In this document: in pieces, positions 7,866-15,077 of the stretch | How positions within the stretch are numbered: the stretch's first letter is position 1 | How the letters are laid out: the number at the start of each line of letters is the position of its first letter | Source of the DNA: Planctomycetaceae bacterium | GTDB lineage: Bacteria > Planctomycetota > Planctomycetia > Pirellulales > Thermoguttaceae | Length of the DNA stretch: 18,863 nucleotides | Direction of reading: 5' to 3' | Assembly (NCBI GenBank): GCA_031259095.1 | Contig: JAIRLW010000175.1 | Location: 1-18,863 of the forward strand | Position numbers and translations under genes: made by a program | Notes under the pieces: generated by a model | What the model was told of the DNA's origin: nothing | Databases searched by the model: none | Seen by the model: the letters and a program-made list of their open reading frames with translations, nothing else

Positions 7866-7950
7866 TAATGAGAGATTTTAAAAATACCATTGCCTAAACA
7901 CAATTTTGATTAAAAAATTATTTGTCTCCTTTGTCCATCCCTATTGTCCC

Positions 7951-8001
7951 ATTTGTCCCTATCATCCCTTAGCCCTATTTTTAGGGACATTGGGGACAAA
8001 T
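7951..8001. repeat. TTTGTCCC-type inverted repeat, second copy
   Basis: ATTTGTCCC (7951-7959) and GGGACAAAT (7993-8001) are perfectly complementary and enclose the hairpin CCCTA-TTTT-TAGGG (7973-7986). The sequence before it (from 7922) is a run of degenerate TTTGTCC units. It lies 86 bp after the lipoprotein stop and 44 bp before the peptidase start, so it could serve as a terminator for the former or a leader structure for the latter. Confidence 0.6.
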
Positions 8002-8044
8002 AATTCGGTGATTAAAAAATCGACTTTGACCCAATATTCTATTT

Positions 8045-9145
8045 ATGACTAACCGATTTTTGAAGCGTCGTAACAAAATCAGGCGTTACGTGATTCGTCA
8101 ACGGCTTGATGCTGTTCTGATTTCCAATCCGATTAATGTTCGTTATTTAACTGGTTTTACCGGCGGCGACAGTTATCTGATTATTGGAGTTTCCGGCGAT
8201 ATTCTTTTGAGTGATACACGGTTTATTATTCAGATTGAAGAGGAATGCCCCGATTTGGAAGCGTATTTCCGTTCCGCGAATGAACCATTGCCTCAGTCGA
8301 TTGGACGGACGCTTGGTAAAACAACATCGGGCAAACTCGGAGTAGAAGCGGGATCGATAACGCTTGCCAAATATGAACGAATTGTTCAGGCATTACCGAC
8401 ATGGAAAATTGTTTCGACGCAAAATCTGGTCGAGGAATTACGGCAGATCAAGGATGCTGATGAAAAACGGTTAATTCGCAAAGCGATTAATACGGCTTAT
8501 CAGGCATTTCGCTCTCTACCGGAATTTATAACGCCGGAACGGAGTGAGATTGATATTCGCAACGAATTGGAATATCGAATGCGTTTATACGGAGCCGAAG
8601 ATAAAAGTTTTCCGTCGATCATTGGAGCCGGAGCGCGTGCGGCGCTTCCGCATGGTTCACCGGGTTTGCAGAAACTTGCCGGTCAGTCGCATCTCCTGAT
8701 TGATTGGGGAGCCATTACCAACGGTTACATGAGTGATTTGACACGTGTTGTAATTCTTGCGAAAAAGGATAAAAAACTTCGCACCGTTTACGAAACAGTT
8801 ATTAACGCGCAGGAAGCGGCAATCAAGGCGATTCAACCCGGCAAACGTTGTAACGAAATTGATACAGTTGCCCGTTCTGTGATTAGCGATGCTGGTTACG
8901 GTAAATATTTTAATCATGGGCTTGGACATTCTTTTGGTCTTGAAATTCACGAATCGCCGCGATTCGCCGCCGGTGATCACTCCCTACTTAAACCCGGAAT
9001 GGTGATGACTGTAGAACCGGGAATTTACTTAAAAGACTGGGGCGGAGTCCGAATCGAAGACGATATTATTGTTACCAATACAGGTTGCGAAGTTCTTAGC
9101 CGTCTCATTCCGAAATCGTTTGACGAAATATGTTGTCTTTTTTAA
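8045..9145 (+). CDS. pepP/pepQ-like: Xaa-Pro aminopeptidase / M24 metallopeptidase
   Basis: This is a 366-residue cytoplasmic dinuclear-metal peptidase that removes N-terminal residues before proline or cleaves Xaa-Pro dipeptides. The N-terminal creatinase-like domain (1-130) contains NVRYLTGFTGGDSYL. The C-terminal pita-bread domain carries all five expected metal ligands: D220 (IDWGA), D231 (YMSDLTR), H295 (HGLGH), E324 (VEPGIY) and E338 (RIEDD). H291 and H302 are the conserved catalytic-site histidines. Length and motif order are typical of short bacterial PepP/PepQ proteins; aminopeptidase versus prolidase activity cannot be decided from sequence. The ATG at 8045 has no Shine-Dalgarno sequence. 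The next gene starts 69 bp downstream on the same strand, and co-transcription is possible. Confidence 0.93.
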   Translation: MTNRFLKRRNKIRRYVIRQRLDAVLISNPINVRYLTGFTGGDSYLIIGVSGDILLSDTRFIIQIEEECPDLEAYFRSANEPLPQSIGRTLGKTTSGKLGVEAGSITLAKYERIVQALPTWKIVSTQNLVEELRQIKDADEKRLIRKAINTAYQAFRSLPEFITPERSEIDIRNELEYRMRLYGAEDKSFPSIIGAGARAALPHGSPGLQKLAGQSHLLIDWGAITNGYMSDLTRVVILAKKDKKLRTVYETVINAQEAAIKAIQPGKRCNEIDTVARSVISDAGYGKYFNHGLGHSFGLEIHESPRFAAGDHSLLKPGMVMTVEPGIYLKDWGGVRIEDDIIVTNTGCEVLSRLIPKSFDEICCLF

Positions 9146-9180
9146 GATTCGGAATGAGGACGCAATCGAATTATAATTAC

Positions 9181-9208
9181 AAACCCTAAACCACAAACCA
9201 CAAATTAC
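9181..9208. repeat. Heptamer tandem array AAACCAC, abutting a start codon
   Basis: AAACCCT, AAACCAC, AAACCAC and AAATTAC lie head to tail, ending 6 nt before the ATG at 9215. The array therefore occupies the place where a ribosome binding site would be and may lie in the 5' leader. It is the third period-7 array in the window. Confidence 0.65.
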
Positions 9209-9214
9209 GAAACA

Positions 9215-9907
9215 ATGCTTGGTTCCGCATCACAAATTAATAATTTTATGAACATGTTTGGCGTTCAACAGGGATTGTCGCCGGAACAAATTGCCAAAAT
9301 GTCGGGAACTTCCCAAGTCCGTCATGATGGCAACGTCAATCGTAACAACAAAGCCCATTCCATTGATTCTGTAACAATTTCACCGACTGCCAATATGATC
9401 CGGCAACTTCTGAACATGGAACTGCAAAACTCTGACGATTCTTTGAAAACCGCAGAGCTTGATTTGACTGGTCTTGCGCAACTCAAACAGCGTGGCGACA
9501 TGCTTGCGAATATGCTTCAGGTCAAACTCAAAAATTTTGAAACTAATTTAATTACAGGGATGAAATCCTCTGGATTGGACGCGACACAGGAAATGGACAT
9601 GAAAAACGGAGACAATGGTTTACTTCTTATGAACGATTTACCGAACAAAGAATCGATCCAGAATTTTTTGCAAAACAACGGTAAATTGAAAGAACAATTT
9701 CAGGAACTTGCTCAATTTGCAAACATTCTTGAGACGTTACAACAACTAGGTTCCAATACGGGAACGAAAACGGTTAATAGTGCAATTATTCCTCCGGCGG
9801 TGCAATATACGCAACAATCTCAACCGCTTCGTTCCGAACCGCAACGCCCCGACGCAAGTTTTATTCTTCATATTATGCGTGGTCAGACTTCTTATTCGTT
9901 CGAATAA
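9215..9907 (+). CDS. Hypothetical Gln/Asn-rich protein
   Basis: I do not recognise this 230-residue protein. It has no signal peptide or transmembrane segment. It is rich in Gln, Asn, Met and Leu, with helical stretches at about 60-70 (ANMIRQLLNMEL), 85-110 (LAQLKQRGDMLANMLQVKL) and 145-180 (IQNFLQNNGKLKEQFQELAQF). The N-terminal third contains IDSVTISPTA. DxVxIS-type sequences occur in some flagellar accessory proteins such as FlgM, but this is a very short match and no flagellar genes are nearby. Base use resembles its neighbours, so it appears native. The ATG at 9215 follows a heptamer array rather than a Shine-Dalgarno sequence. It lies downstream of the M24 peptidase on the same strand. 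Confidence 0.7.
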   Translation: MLGSASQINNFMNMFGVQQGLSPEQIAKMSGTSQVRHDGNVNRNNKAHSIDSVTISPTANMIRQLLNMELQNSDDSLKTAELDLTGLAQLKQRGDMLANMLQVKLKNFETNLITGMKSSGLDATQEMDMKNGDNGLLLMNDLPNKESIQNFLQNNGKLKEQFQELAQFANILETLQQLGSNTGTKTVNSAIIPPAVQYTQQSQPLRSEPQRPDASFILHIMRGQTSYSFE

Positions 9908-9971
9908 ATTAACGAGTAATAAATTTGCTGATTGTTTCAAATTTTTTTGGGAATAATTATTGATGTCAACA

Positions 9972-10015
9972 ATCAAGAGATAGGTGATGTTTCGCCGAAA
10001 CATTGCCTACTTGAT
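9972..10015. repeat. REP-like hairpin with GTTTCGCCGAAAC core
   Basis: ATCAAG pairs with CTTGAT on the outside. Inside, TAGGTGATGTTTCG pairs with CCGAAACATTGCCTA, using two G-U pairs in RNA and a 3-nt bulge. The same core, with an almost identical arm, recurs at 13843-13865. It lies 65 bp after the stop of the 9215-9907 gene and could also slow or end transcription. Confidence 0.65.
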
Positions 10016-10089
10016 CAAAAGATAAAACAAACAAAAAATTGCAATAACAATTTGTAATATTTCAACGGAATTTCCAATCCTGATTTTTA

Positions 10090-10201
10090 ACTACGAAATA
10101 CGCGAATGAACACTATTGTTTCCCACCCGTTTGGAAACACAAGGAAAGTTTTCGTGAACATTCGTGTTTTTCGTGGTGAAAATAAAAATAGAACAAAAGA
10201 G
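10090..10201. repeat. 52-bp dispersed repeat copy 2 with inverted partial copy
   Basis: 10150-10201 is the second copy of the repeat at 3752-3803. Immediately before it, 10090-10113 (ACTACGAAATACGCGAATGA and on) is a partial copy in opposite orientation. The two face each other around a small GTTTCC/GGAAAC stem and can form a long imperfect hairpin. Confidence 0.65.
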
Positions 10202-10241
10202 ACGGTTTGCCGGGAAATAACGACGAAATGTTGCAACAATG

Positions 10242-10580
10242 CTATACTCCTCGCACTTTAAAATTCGGTTTTTGTAATAAAAAAATAACATTGTATATTT
10301 TTTTGTCCCGCTAGGGACGACACTTTTTTTGAACAGGATAAAACATCAATACACCGCAATACGTGTCGTCCTTACAGGACTTTGGATTATGGCGTTGCTT
10401 GCCGTATGCAGAAGCATTCGGTTAATAAAGTTTTTTGGTGAATAGTCTCTGCGGGACGGAAATACCGATTTACTGTTAAAAATAATCAACACGAAAATAT
10501 AAAACTACTGTTATCCATTGGGTTAGTTTTATTTTTCGTCGTAAAAAATAAAACCGAATTTTAAAGTGTGAAAAATATAG
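10242..10580. repeat. 340-bp element bounded by 31-bp inverted repeats
   Basis: 10242-10272 and 10550-10580 are complementary at 27 of 31 positions, with 19 contiguous perfect pairs (CACTTTAAAATTCGGTTTT). Between them sits a GTCCC palindrome element: GTCCC/GGGAC at about 10305-10318, and GGACGACAC (10315-10323) pairing perfectly with GTGTCGTCC (10364-10372). No frame inside codes for a plausible protein. It could be a MITE-like non-autonomous element or a structured RNA. I did not find an obvious target-site duplication. Confidence 0.55.
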
Positions 10581-10631
10581 TATTTTTTAATCTTTTTAAT
10601 AATATAGTCTGTTTTGCTGTTTCATAGGCTT

Positions 10632-10676
10632 AAAAAATAATCAGTGAAAATCAGCGTAATCTGCGGATTATTTTTT
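10632..10676. repeat. Period-10 array inside an 11-bp inverted repeat
   Basis: AATCAGTGAA, AATCAGCGTA and ATCTGCGGAT (10639-10668) are three imperfect 10-bp units. They sit between AAAAAATAATC (10632-10642) and GATTATTTTTT (10666-10676), a perfect 11-bp inverted repeat. The stem is almost all A-T. It ends 53 bp upstream of the helicase start, so it probably overlaps that gene's promoter or leader. Confidence 0.5.
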
Positions 10677-10729
10677 CATGTGTTCTGTGGTTAATTGAAA
10701 TCGACTGTTACTTTTTTTCAATATTTCTT

Positions 10730-13033
10730 ATGCTTTCCCGTGAAGACATTGCTTTTATGTATCTTGAACAACTTCCGTTTGAGCCGTATCCGTTTCAGGA
10801 AGAAGCCATACTTGGTTGGTTTTCATCGGAACAAGGCGCGTTGGTGTGTGCGCCGACGGGAATGGGGAAAACATTGATTGCAGAAGCGGGAATTTATGAA
10901 GCGATGAAAACCGGCAAAAAAGCCTATTACACCACGCCGTTAATCGCCTTAACCGAACAAAAATATCGTGAAATTCAAGCCGCTTTGGAACGTTGGGGAT
11001 ACAATAAACATTATGTCGGTCTTGTAACAGGAAATCGGCGGGAAAATCCCGATGCTCCGATTCTTGTTGTTGTAGCGGAAATTCTTTTTAACCGATTGTT
11101 GACGGCGCAAAGTAACGCGGATACCTTTCATTTCGATGACATTACAACAGTGGTGATGGACGAATTTCATCATTTTGCCGACATGGAACGCGGTATGGTT
11201 TGGGAGTTTACTCTTAATTTACTTCCGAAACATATTCGTACGTTGTTAATTTCCGCAACAGTTGGAAACGCTTATGATTTTGTTGCATGGCTTCGGGATA
11301 ATGTTCAACGGCGTTTGACGTTGATTGAATCATTTGAACGAAAAGTTCCGTTGACTTATCAATGGATTGGCGATCAACTGCTTACCGAACAACTCGAACT
11401 CATGACCCATGGCGATGAGGAATCGCGTTTAACGCCGGCGTTGGTTTTCTGTTTCGACCGCAACGAATGTTGGAACATTGCCGATCAGGTGCGCGGGCGC
11501 GATCTGATAACGCCTGAACGTCAAAAAATTATTACGCAAAATCTTGAGTGTTACGATTGGAAAGAAGGAGCGGGACCGCATTTAAAACAATTATTACTTC
11601 GCGGCGTTGGAATTCATCACGCCGGAGTGTTACCGAAGTATCGGCGGATTGTCGAAGATTTATTTCAACAAAAATTATTGTCGATTTGTGTTTGTACGGA
11701 AACGCTTGCAGCCGGAATCAATTTACCGGCGCGGTCGGTGGTGTTGCCGAGTATTCTGAAAGGCAAACCGGGTGAAAAGAAATTGATCGAATCAAGTTCT
11801 GCCCACCAAATTTTCGGCAGAGCGGGAAGACCGCAATATGATCATCACGGTTTTGTTTTTGCGTTGGCGCATGAGGACGATGTAAAAATCGGACGTTGGA
11901 AAGCGAAATACGATCAGATTCCCGAAGACACGAAAGACCCGAAATTGCGTGAAATGAAGAAGAAACTGAAAAAAAAAGCTCCAACACGGCGGACAACCGA
12001 ACAATACTGGACCGAAGAACAATTTTTGAAACTCAAAGAAATGCCGCCCGGAAAACTGGCAAGTCGCGGCGTGATTCCTTGGCGATTTTTAACGCACATT
12101 ATTTCGTTGGATCATCATATTGATCCGATACGAAAAATTGTCGGACGGAGATTAATGAGCGAAAAATGGGTTCGGGAAGGTCAGAAAAAACTCGATGAAA
12201 TGCTTCTAACACTTTCCAACGCGGGCTTTATCAAACTTGAAAAAGAAAACGAAAATACTCATGAACCGGTTTCCGCAGCACAACCGGTATCTCCAGATCA
12301 AACGGAATTTAATTTTAGTTTCGTTTATCCGACGGAACGTTTGCCGGAGTTGATGAAATTTCGCGGAGTTCATCCGCTTTACGGAATGTTTTTATTACAA
12401 CATTTAGGTTTTGCGGATCGGGCAGAGCGTCTTCAGGCGTTTGAAAGTTTGCTGGAACTTCCGCCGTCGATTGGACCAAGTGTCCGCGTTCCGAAACAGG
12501 ATATTTTACCGAATGGTACATTATCAACGGAACGGCTGGATTCGATGCTTCTTTCGTTGGGGCTTGCGACTGCCGACGAACTTGTTCCGAAAACCGAAGA
12601 GGAGGAAGAGGAAGAACGTGAAAAACGTCGGCATTTTGGAGGTTGGGCGGAAGAGCGATTTTATGTCATTCCGTTGGCGGAAAAACTGCGGCGACTTTTT
12701 GAGTACGAATATCCAACGGTTGAAGTTCGTATCAATCCTGTTTGGGCGGCGGGTGAAATTTTGCTTGAATTTAAGGGTGATTTCAACAAATATGTTGTTT
12801 CGCGGGCGATTCAAAAACAAGAAGGCGTTATTTTCCGTCATCTTCTCCGGTTAATTTTGTTACTGGAAGAATTTATGGAGATGACGCCGGTTGACGGTTC
12901 GCTGGACGATTGGAAAGCCGATTTAACAGAAATGACGGAAACATTAATTGCATGTTGCACCAAAGTCGATCCGCAAAGCACGGAAGAAACTCTTGAACAC
13001 GCAAAAGAAAATGCCATCGATGAAATAATGTAA
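10730..13033 (+). CDS. Ski2-like DExH-box helicase
   Basis: This 767-residue ATP-dependent superfamily 2 helicase is of the Ski2-like kind. A Q-motif-like PFQEEAI (21-27) precedes Walker A APTGMGKT (41-48, K47). Motif II is DEFH (144-147) and motif III is SAT (175-177). Motif IV-region GIHHAGVLPKYR is at 294-305. Motif V TETLAAGINLPAR is at 323-335, and motif VI QIFGRAGRPQYD is at 360-371. The C-terminal 390 residues are not a recognised domain. They include a Lys-rich stretch (406-421), a seven-Glu run (623-629) and a hydrophobic helical end. RNA versus DNA as substrate cannot be decided; Ski2-like proteins include both. All motifs are intact, so it should be active. The ATG at 10730 lacks a Shine-Dalgarno sequence. 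The gene stands alone, preceded by repeat-rich DNA. Confidence 0.92.
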   Translation: MLSREDIAFMYLEQLPFEPYPFQEEAILGWFSSEQGALVCAPTGMGKTLIAEAGIYEAMKTGKKAYYTTPLIALTEQKYREIQAALERWGYNKHYVGLVTGNRRENPDAPILVVVAEILFNRLLTAQSNADTFHFDDITTVVMDEFHHFADMERGMVWEFTLNLLPKHIRTLLISATVGNAYDFVAWLRDNVQRRLTLIESFERKVPLTYQWIGDQLLTEQLELMTHGDEESRLTPALVFCFDRNECWNIADQVRGRDLITPERQKIITQNLECYDWKEGAGPHLKQLLLRGVGIHHAGVLPKYRRIVEDLFQQKLLSICVCTETLAAGINLPARSVVLPSILKGKPGEKKLIESSSAHQIFGRAGRPQYDHHGFVFALAHEDDVKIGRWKAKYDQIPEDTKDPKLREMKKKLKKKAPTRRTTEQYWTEEQFLKLKEMPPGKLASRGVIPWRFLTHIISLDHHIDPIRKIVGRRLMSEKWVREGQKKLDEMLLTLSNAGFIKLEKENENTHEPVSAAQPVSPDQTEFNFSFVYPTERLPELMKFRGVHPLYGMFLLQHLGFADRAERLQAFESLLELPPSIGPSVRVPKQDILPNGTLSTERLDSMLLSLGLATADELVPKTEEEEEEEREKRRHFGGWAEERFYVIPLAEKLRRLFEYEYPTVEVRINPVWAAGEILLEFKGDFNKYVVSRAIQKQEGVIFRHLLRLILLLEEFMEMTPVDGSLDDWKADLTEMTETLIACCTKVDPQSTEETLEHAKENAIDEIM

Positions 13034-13142
13034 CTTTCAGAGACTTTAGATAATTCATTTTTAATCACAGAGTTTTTTATTGAAGGATTCTTGCCTCATT
13101 TGCCCCTTATGTCCCATTTGTCTCTGATGTCCCGACCGCAAA

Positions 13143-13216
13143 CGTAGGCATTTTTTCGCTAATAAATCCGTGCGGGCGAGATGCCTGCGATCCTGCTAAA
13201 CAGGTTTTTAGAAGTT
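13143..13216. repeat. Spacer repeats: CGTAGGCA/TGCCTGCG inverted pair and GTTTTTAGAAGTT copy
   Basis: CGTAGGCA (13143-13150) and TGCCTGCG (13182-13189) are complementary at 7 of 8 positions. GTTTTTAGAAGTT (13204-13216) is identical, in opposite orientation, to 5427-5439. The preceding bases from about 13094 are degenerate TTTGTCCC units of the type seen at 5677 and 7922. Together these fill most of the 230 bp between the helicase gene and the NifX-like gene. Confidence 0.5.
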
Positions 13217-13263
13217 CTCCCTAGATTTGCAAGCGCCAAAATGATGTTTGCAAAAGTACAGTC

Positions 13264-13680
13264 ATGAACAAAAAAATCCAACAAATCGCTATTGATAAAA
13301 AAGACGGAATTGAAAAATCCGCAACAACATCGAATCTGATTGCCGTTGCCAGTTCCGACGGTAAAACGATTCATCAGCATTTCGGAAGGACAAAAGAATT
13401 TCATATCGTTTTGATTAACGAAAACGGATATAACTTTGTTGAAACAAGAACGGTTGAACCTTGTTGTAACCAGTTTGAACATCATGAACAGTCTTTTGAC
13501 AACGTTTTGGACGTATTGAGTGATTGCGACGCGATTGTTACAGGAAAAATCGGTCGCGGCGCATTGGAATATCTTAGTGCCAAAGGAATGCGCGTGTTTG
13601 AAATAACCGGATACGCCGATGATATTCTCAATGAATTTTGCCGTAATCAAACACAATATTTTCCGAAAAAAGATTCTTAA
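13264..13680 (+). CDS. NifX/NifB-like (dinitrogenase Fe-Mo cofactor family) domain protein
   Basis: This is a 138-residue stand-alone member of the dinitrogenase iron-molybdenum cofactor biosynthesis family (NifX, NifY, the C-terminus of NifB, and the MTH1175-type small proteins). After a 24-residue Lys-rich leader, the domain runs from LIAVASSDGKTIHQHFGRTKEF (about 25-46), with the family's HFGR at 39-42, to VTGKIGRGALEYL (92-104) and GMRVFEITG. C67, C68, H73 and H74 in EPCCNQFEHHEQ form a possible metal-binding cluster. No nif genes are present, so involvement in nitrogen fixation is not supported. Stand-alone members are widespread in anaerobes and probably bind metal clusters. The ATG at 13264 lacks a Shine-Dalgarno sequence; a start nearer the domain cannot be excluded. 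Confidence 0.88.
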   Translation: MNKKIQQIAIDKKDGIEKSATTSNLIAVASSDGKTIHQHFGRTKEFHIVLINENGYNFVETRTVEPCCNQFEHHEQSFDNVLDVLSDCDAIVTGKIGRGALEYLSAKGMRVFEITGYADDILNEFCRNQTQYFPKKDS

Positions 13681-14133
13681 CGCAACAGTTTATCTTGTGA
13701 TTTTTGTTCAGATATTATGAATTGTTGTCATCTTAACTCGGAAAAGGCGACCGGATATTGTATTAGATAAAACGGTTCATTCTTTTTTGCGGAGTTAATG
13801 ACAATGCCATAAATATCTCTGTGGTTAATAAAAAACAGGTGGGCAATGTTTCGCCGAAACGTTGCGTCGGCAATAGCCGACTTTGACCCTGTTGACAGAC
13901 GGAAATCGAAGAGCCAAATCAAACGCGGCGACCTTTCGGCGAAAGTCGCCCACCTACGGTTGCCTACCTGACTTGGTTTTATCGCTCTGAATAGTTACCA
14001 TTTTTTGAGAAAAACAGAAAAATATCTCTTGCCTTAAAATTCATTATTGTTTATTCTCCGTTGTACGGATTTTGTGTACGTACTGGATTGTTGAAGTTTC
14101 CATTGATGCGGTGTCCTCATAACAGTGAAAATA
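13681..14133. other. Intergenic region with composite REP-like element
   Basis: No gene is supported in these 453 bp. The central part is the hairpin cluster at 13837-13955. The flanks (13681-13800 and 13960-14120) show no repeat or RNA that I recognise. The promoter for the lipoprotein/membrane-protein pair should lie at 13960-14120, but no strong consensus was seen. Confidence 0.55.
13837..13955. repeat. Composite REP/BIME-like element of three hairpins
   Basis: AGGTGGGC (13837-13844) and GCCCACCT (13948-13955) are perfect terminal inverted repeats. Inside are GCAATGTTTCG/CGAAACGTTGC (13843-13865), GTCGGC/GCCGAC (13866-13881) and GGCGACCTTTCG/CGAAAGTCGCC (13927-13950). The first hairpin shares its core with the one at 9972-10015. 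The cluster resembles enterobacterial BIMEs in form but not in sequence. Confidence 0.7.
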
Positions 14134-15072
14134 ATGATGTTGAGAAAGTTTTTACCGATTTTAATATTGCTTGTTTTGTGTTCCGGTTGCCAGTTATTCA
14201 GGAACGCTTTTCGTCCGAAAGACCCGAAGGCTCCACCGCTTATCACGGCACAACATCCGACCTTAGAACAACTTACGTCGGCAATCAATCGGAATAGTAT
14301 GGCGATTCGGAATATGACCACCGATAATGCGTCGATTCTAGTTCCGGGAGTTCTGTGGCCCGTTCAGTCCCGATTGACCTTTGAACGTCCGAAACGTCTT
14401 CGAATTCAGGGTTCCGCAACAACGCTCGGCGGTCAGGAAATTGATTTTGGAAGTAATGACACGTTATTTTGGCTTTGGGTACGACGTTTGCCGGGTGAGA
14501 TGTGGTATTGCCGTCACGATCAATTCCCTATCTGTCCAGTACGTTCCTCAGTTCCGATTGAACCGGATTGGTTTATTGAAGCGTTGGGTATCATTGAGTT
14601 TAGAGCAGAAGATCAACACGAAGGTCCGGTAACAACCGACGATGGACATTGGGCAATTATTTCACGTCGTCAAACACCGTCCGGGCAATTTGTCAAACGA
14701 ACAATAATCAATGCTCAAAACGGTTGGGTATTGCGTCAGGAAATGTATTCTCCGCAAAATGAGTTGGTGGCTCTGGCAATTTCCAGCGATCACCGGTATG
14801 ATAAAGGAACAGGAGTTTTGTACGCACGGCGTGTCGAAGTGCAATGTCGGGGCGCGGAAGGGAAAATGACCATTGATCTGGGAACACCCTCATTCAATGT
14901 GACCACGCCATTTTCATCCAAAATGTTCACCATGCCGACATTCACCGGTTATCGACCAATTGATCTGTGTGCGCCGGAATTTCTGCAAAATCAAGGCGTA
15001 ATCATCAGTCCGCTTCCGACATCGGACACGCCGCCCATACCGGAAGCAAGTGTGCCAACTTTTATCAAATAA
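14134..15072 (+). CDS. Lipoprotein, possibly LolA/LppX-like fold
   Basis: This is an exported lipoprotein of about 312 residues. MMLRKFLPILILLVLCSGC is a lipoprotein signal peptide; the residue at -3 of the lipobox is Cys rather than the usual Leu. Three starts in the same frame (GTG 14125, ATG 14134, ATG 14137) all give a usable signal; ATG 14134 was chosen because ATG predominates and no Shine-Dalgarno sequence helps. The mature part contains LTFERPKRLRIQGSATTLGG, FGSNDTLFWLWV and DHRYDKGTGVLYARRVEV. This pattern of antiparallel strands with 'RPKRLRI' and 'LFWLW' recalls LolA/LppX-like or DUF4292-type lipoprotein folds. That is an inference from pattern, not a search. It is followed 5 nt later by a polytopic membrane protein, so the two are almost certainly one transcript and may cooperate in the envelope. 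Confidence 0.82.
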   Translation: MMLRKFLPILILLVLCSGCQLFRNAFRPKDPKAPPLITAQHPTLEQLTSAINRNSMAIRNMTTDNASILVPGVLWPVQSRLTFERPKRLRIQGSATTLGGQEIDFGSNDTLFWLWVRRLPGEMWYCRHDQFPICPVRSSVPIEPDWFIEALGIIEFRAEDQHEGPVTTDDGHWAIISRRQTPSGQFVKRTIINAQNGWVLRQEMYSPQNELVALAISSDHRYDKGTGVLYARRVEVQCRGAEGKMTIDLGTPSFNVTTPFSSKMFTMPTFTGYRPIDLCAPEFLQNQGVIISPLPTSDTPPIPEASVPTFIK

Positions 15073-15077
15073 TCCCT

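Larger units (their letters stand above)
9908..10729. other. Intergenic region of nested repeats
   Basis: No gene is supported in these 822 bp; a short minus-strand frame at 10091-10291 runs through repeats. In order the region holds a REP-like hairpin (9972-10015), an inverted pair plus a 52-bp repeat (10090-10201), a long-range inverted repeat enclosing a GTCCC element (10242-10580), a period-10 array (10639-10668) and an 11-bp inverted repeat just before the helicase gene. The promoter of the helicase gene must lie in the last part. Confidence 0.6.

Noticed and set aside
13264..13680. Nitrogen-fixation locus
   Set aside because: Only one small NifX/NifB-like domain is present, with no other nif gene, and such stand-alone proteins are common outside nitrogen fixers.
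14967..15077. Upstream extension of the membrane protein to 14967
   Set aside because: It would overlap the lipoprotein gene by 106 bp in another frame and adds a non-hydrophobic, Ser/His-rich stretch. ATG 15078, 5 nt after the preceding stop, fits better.
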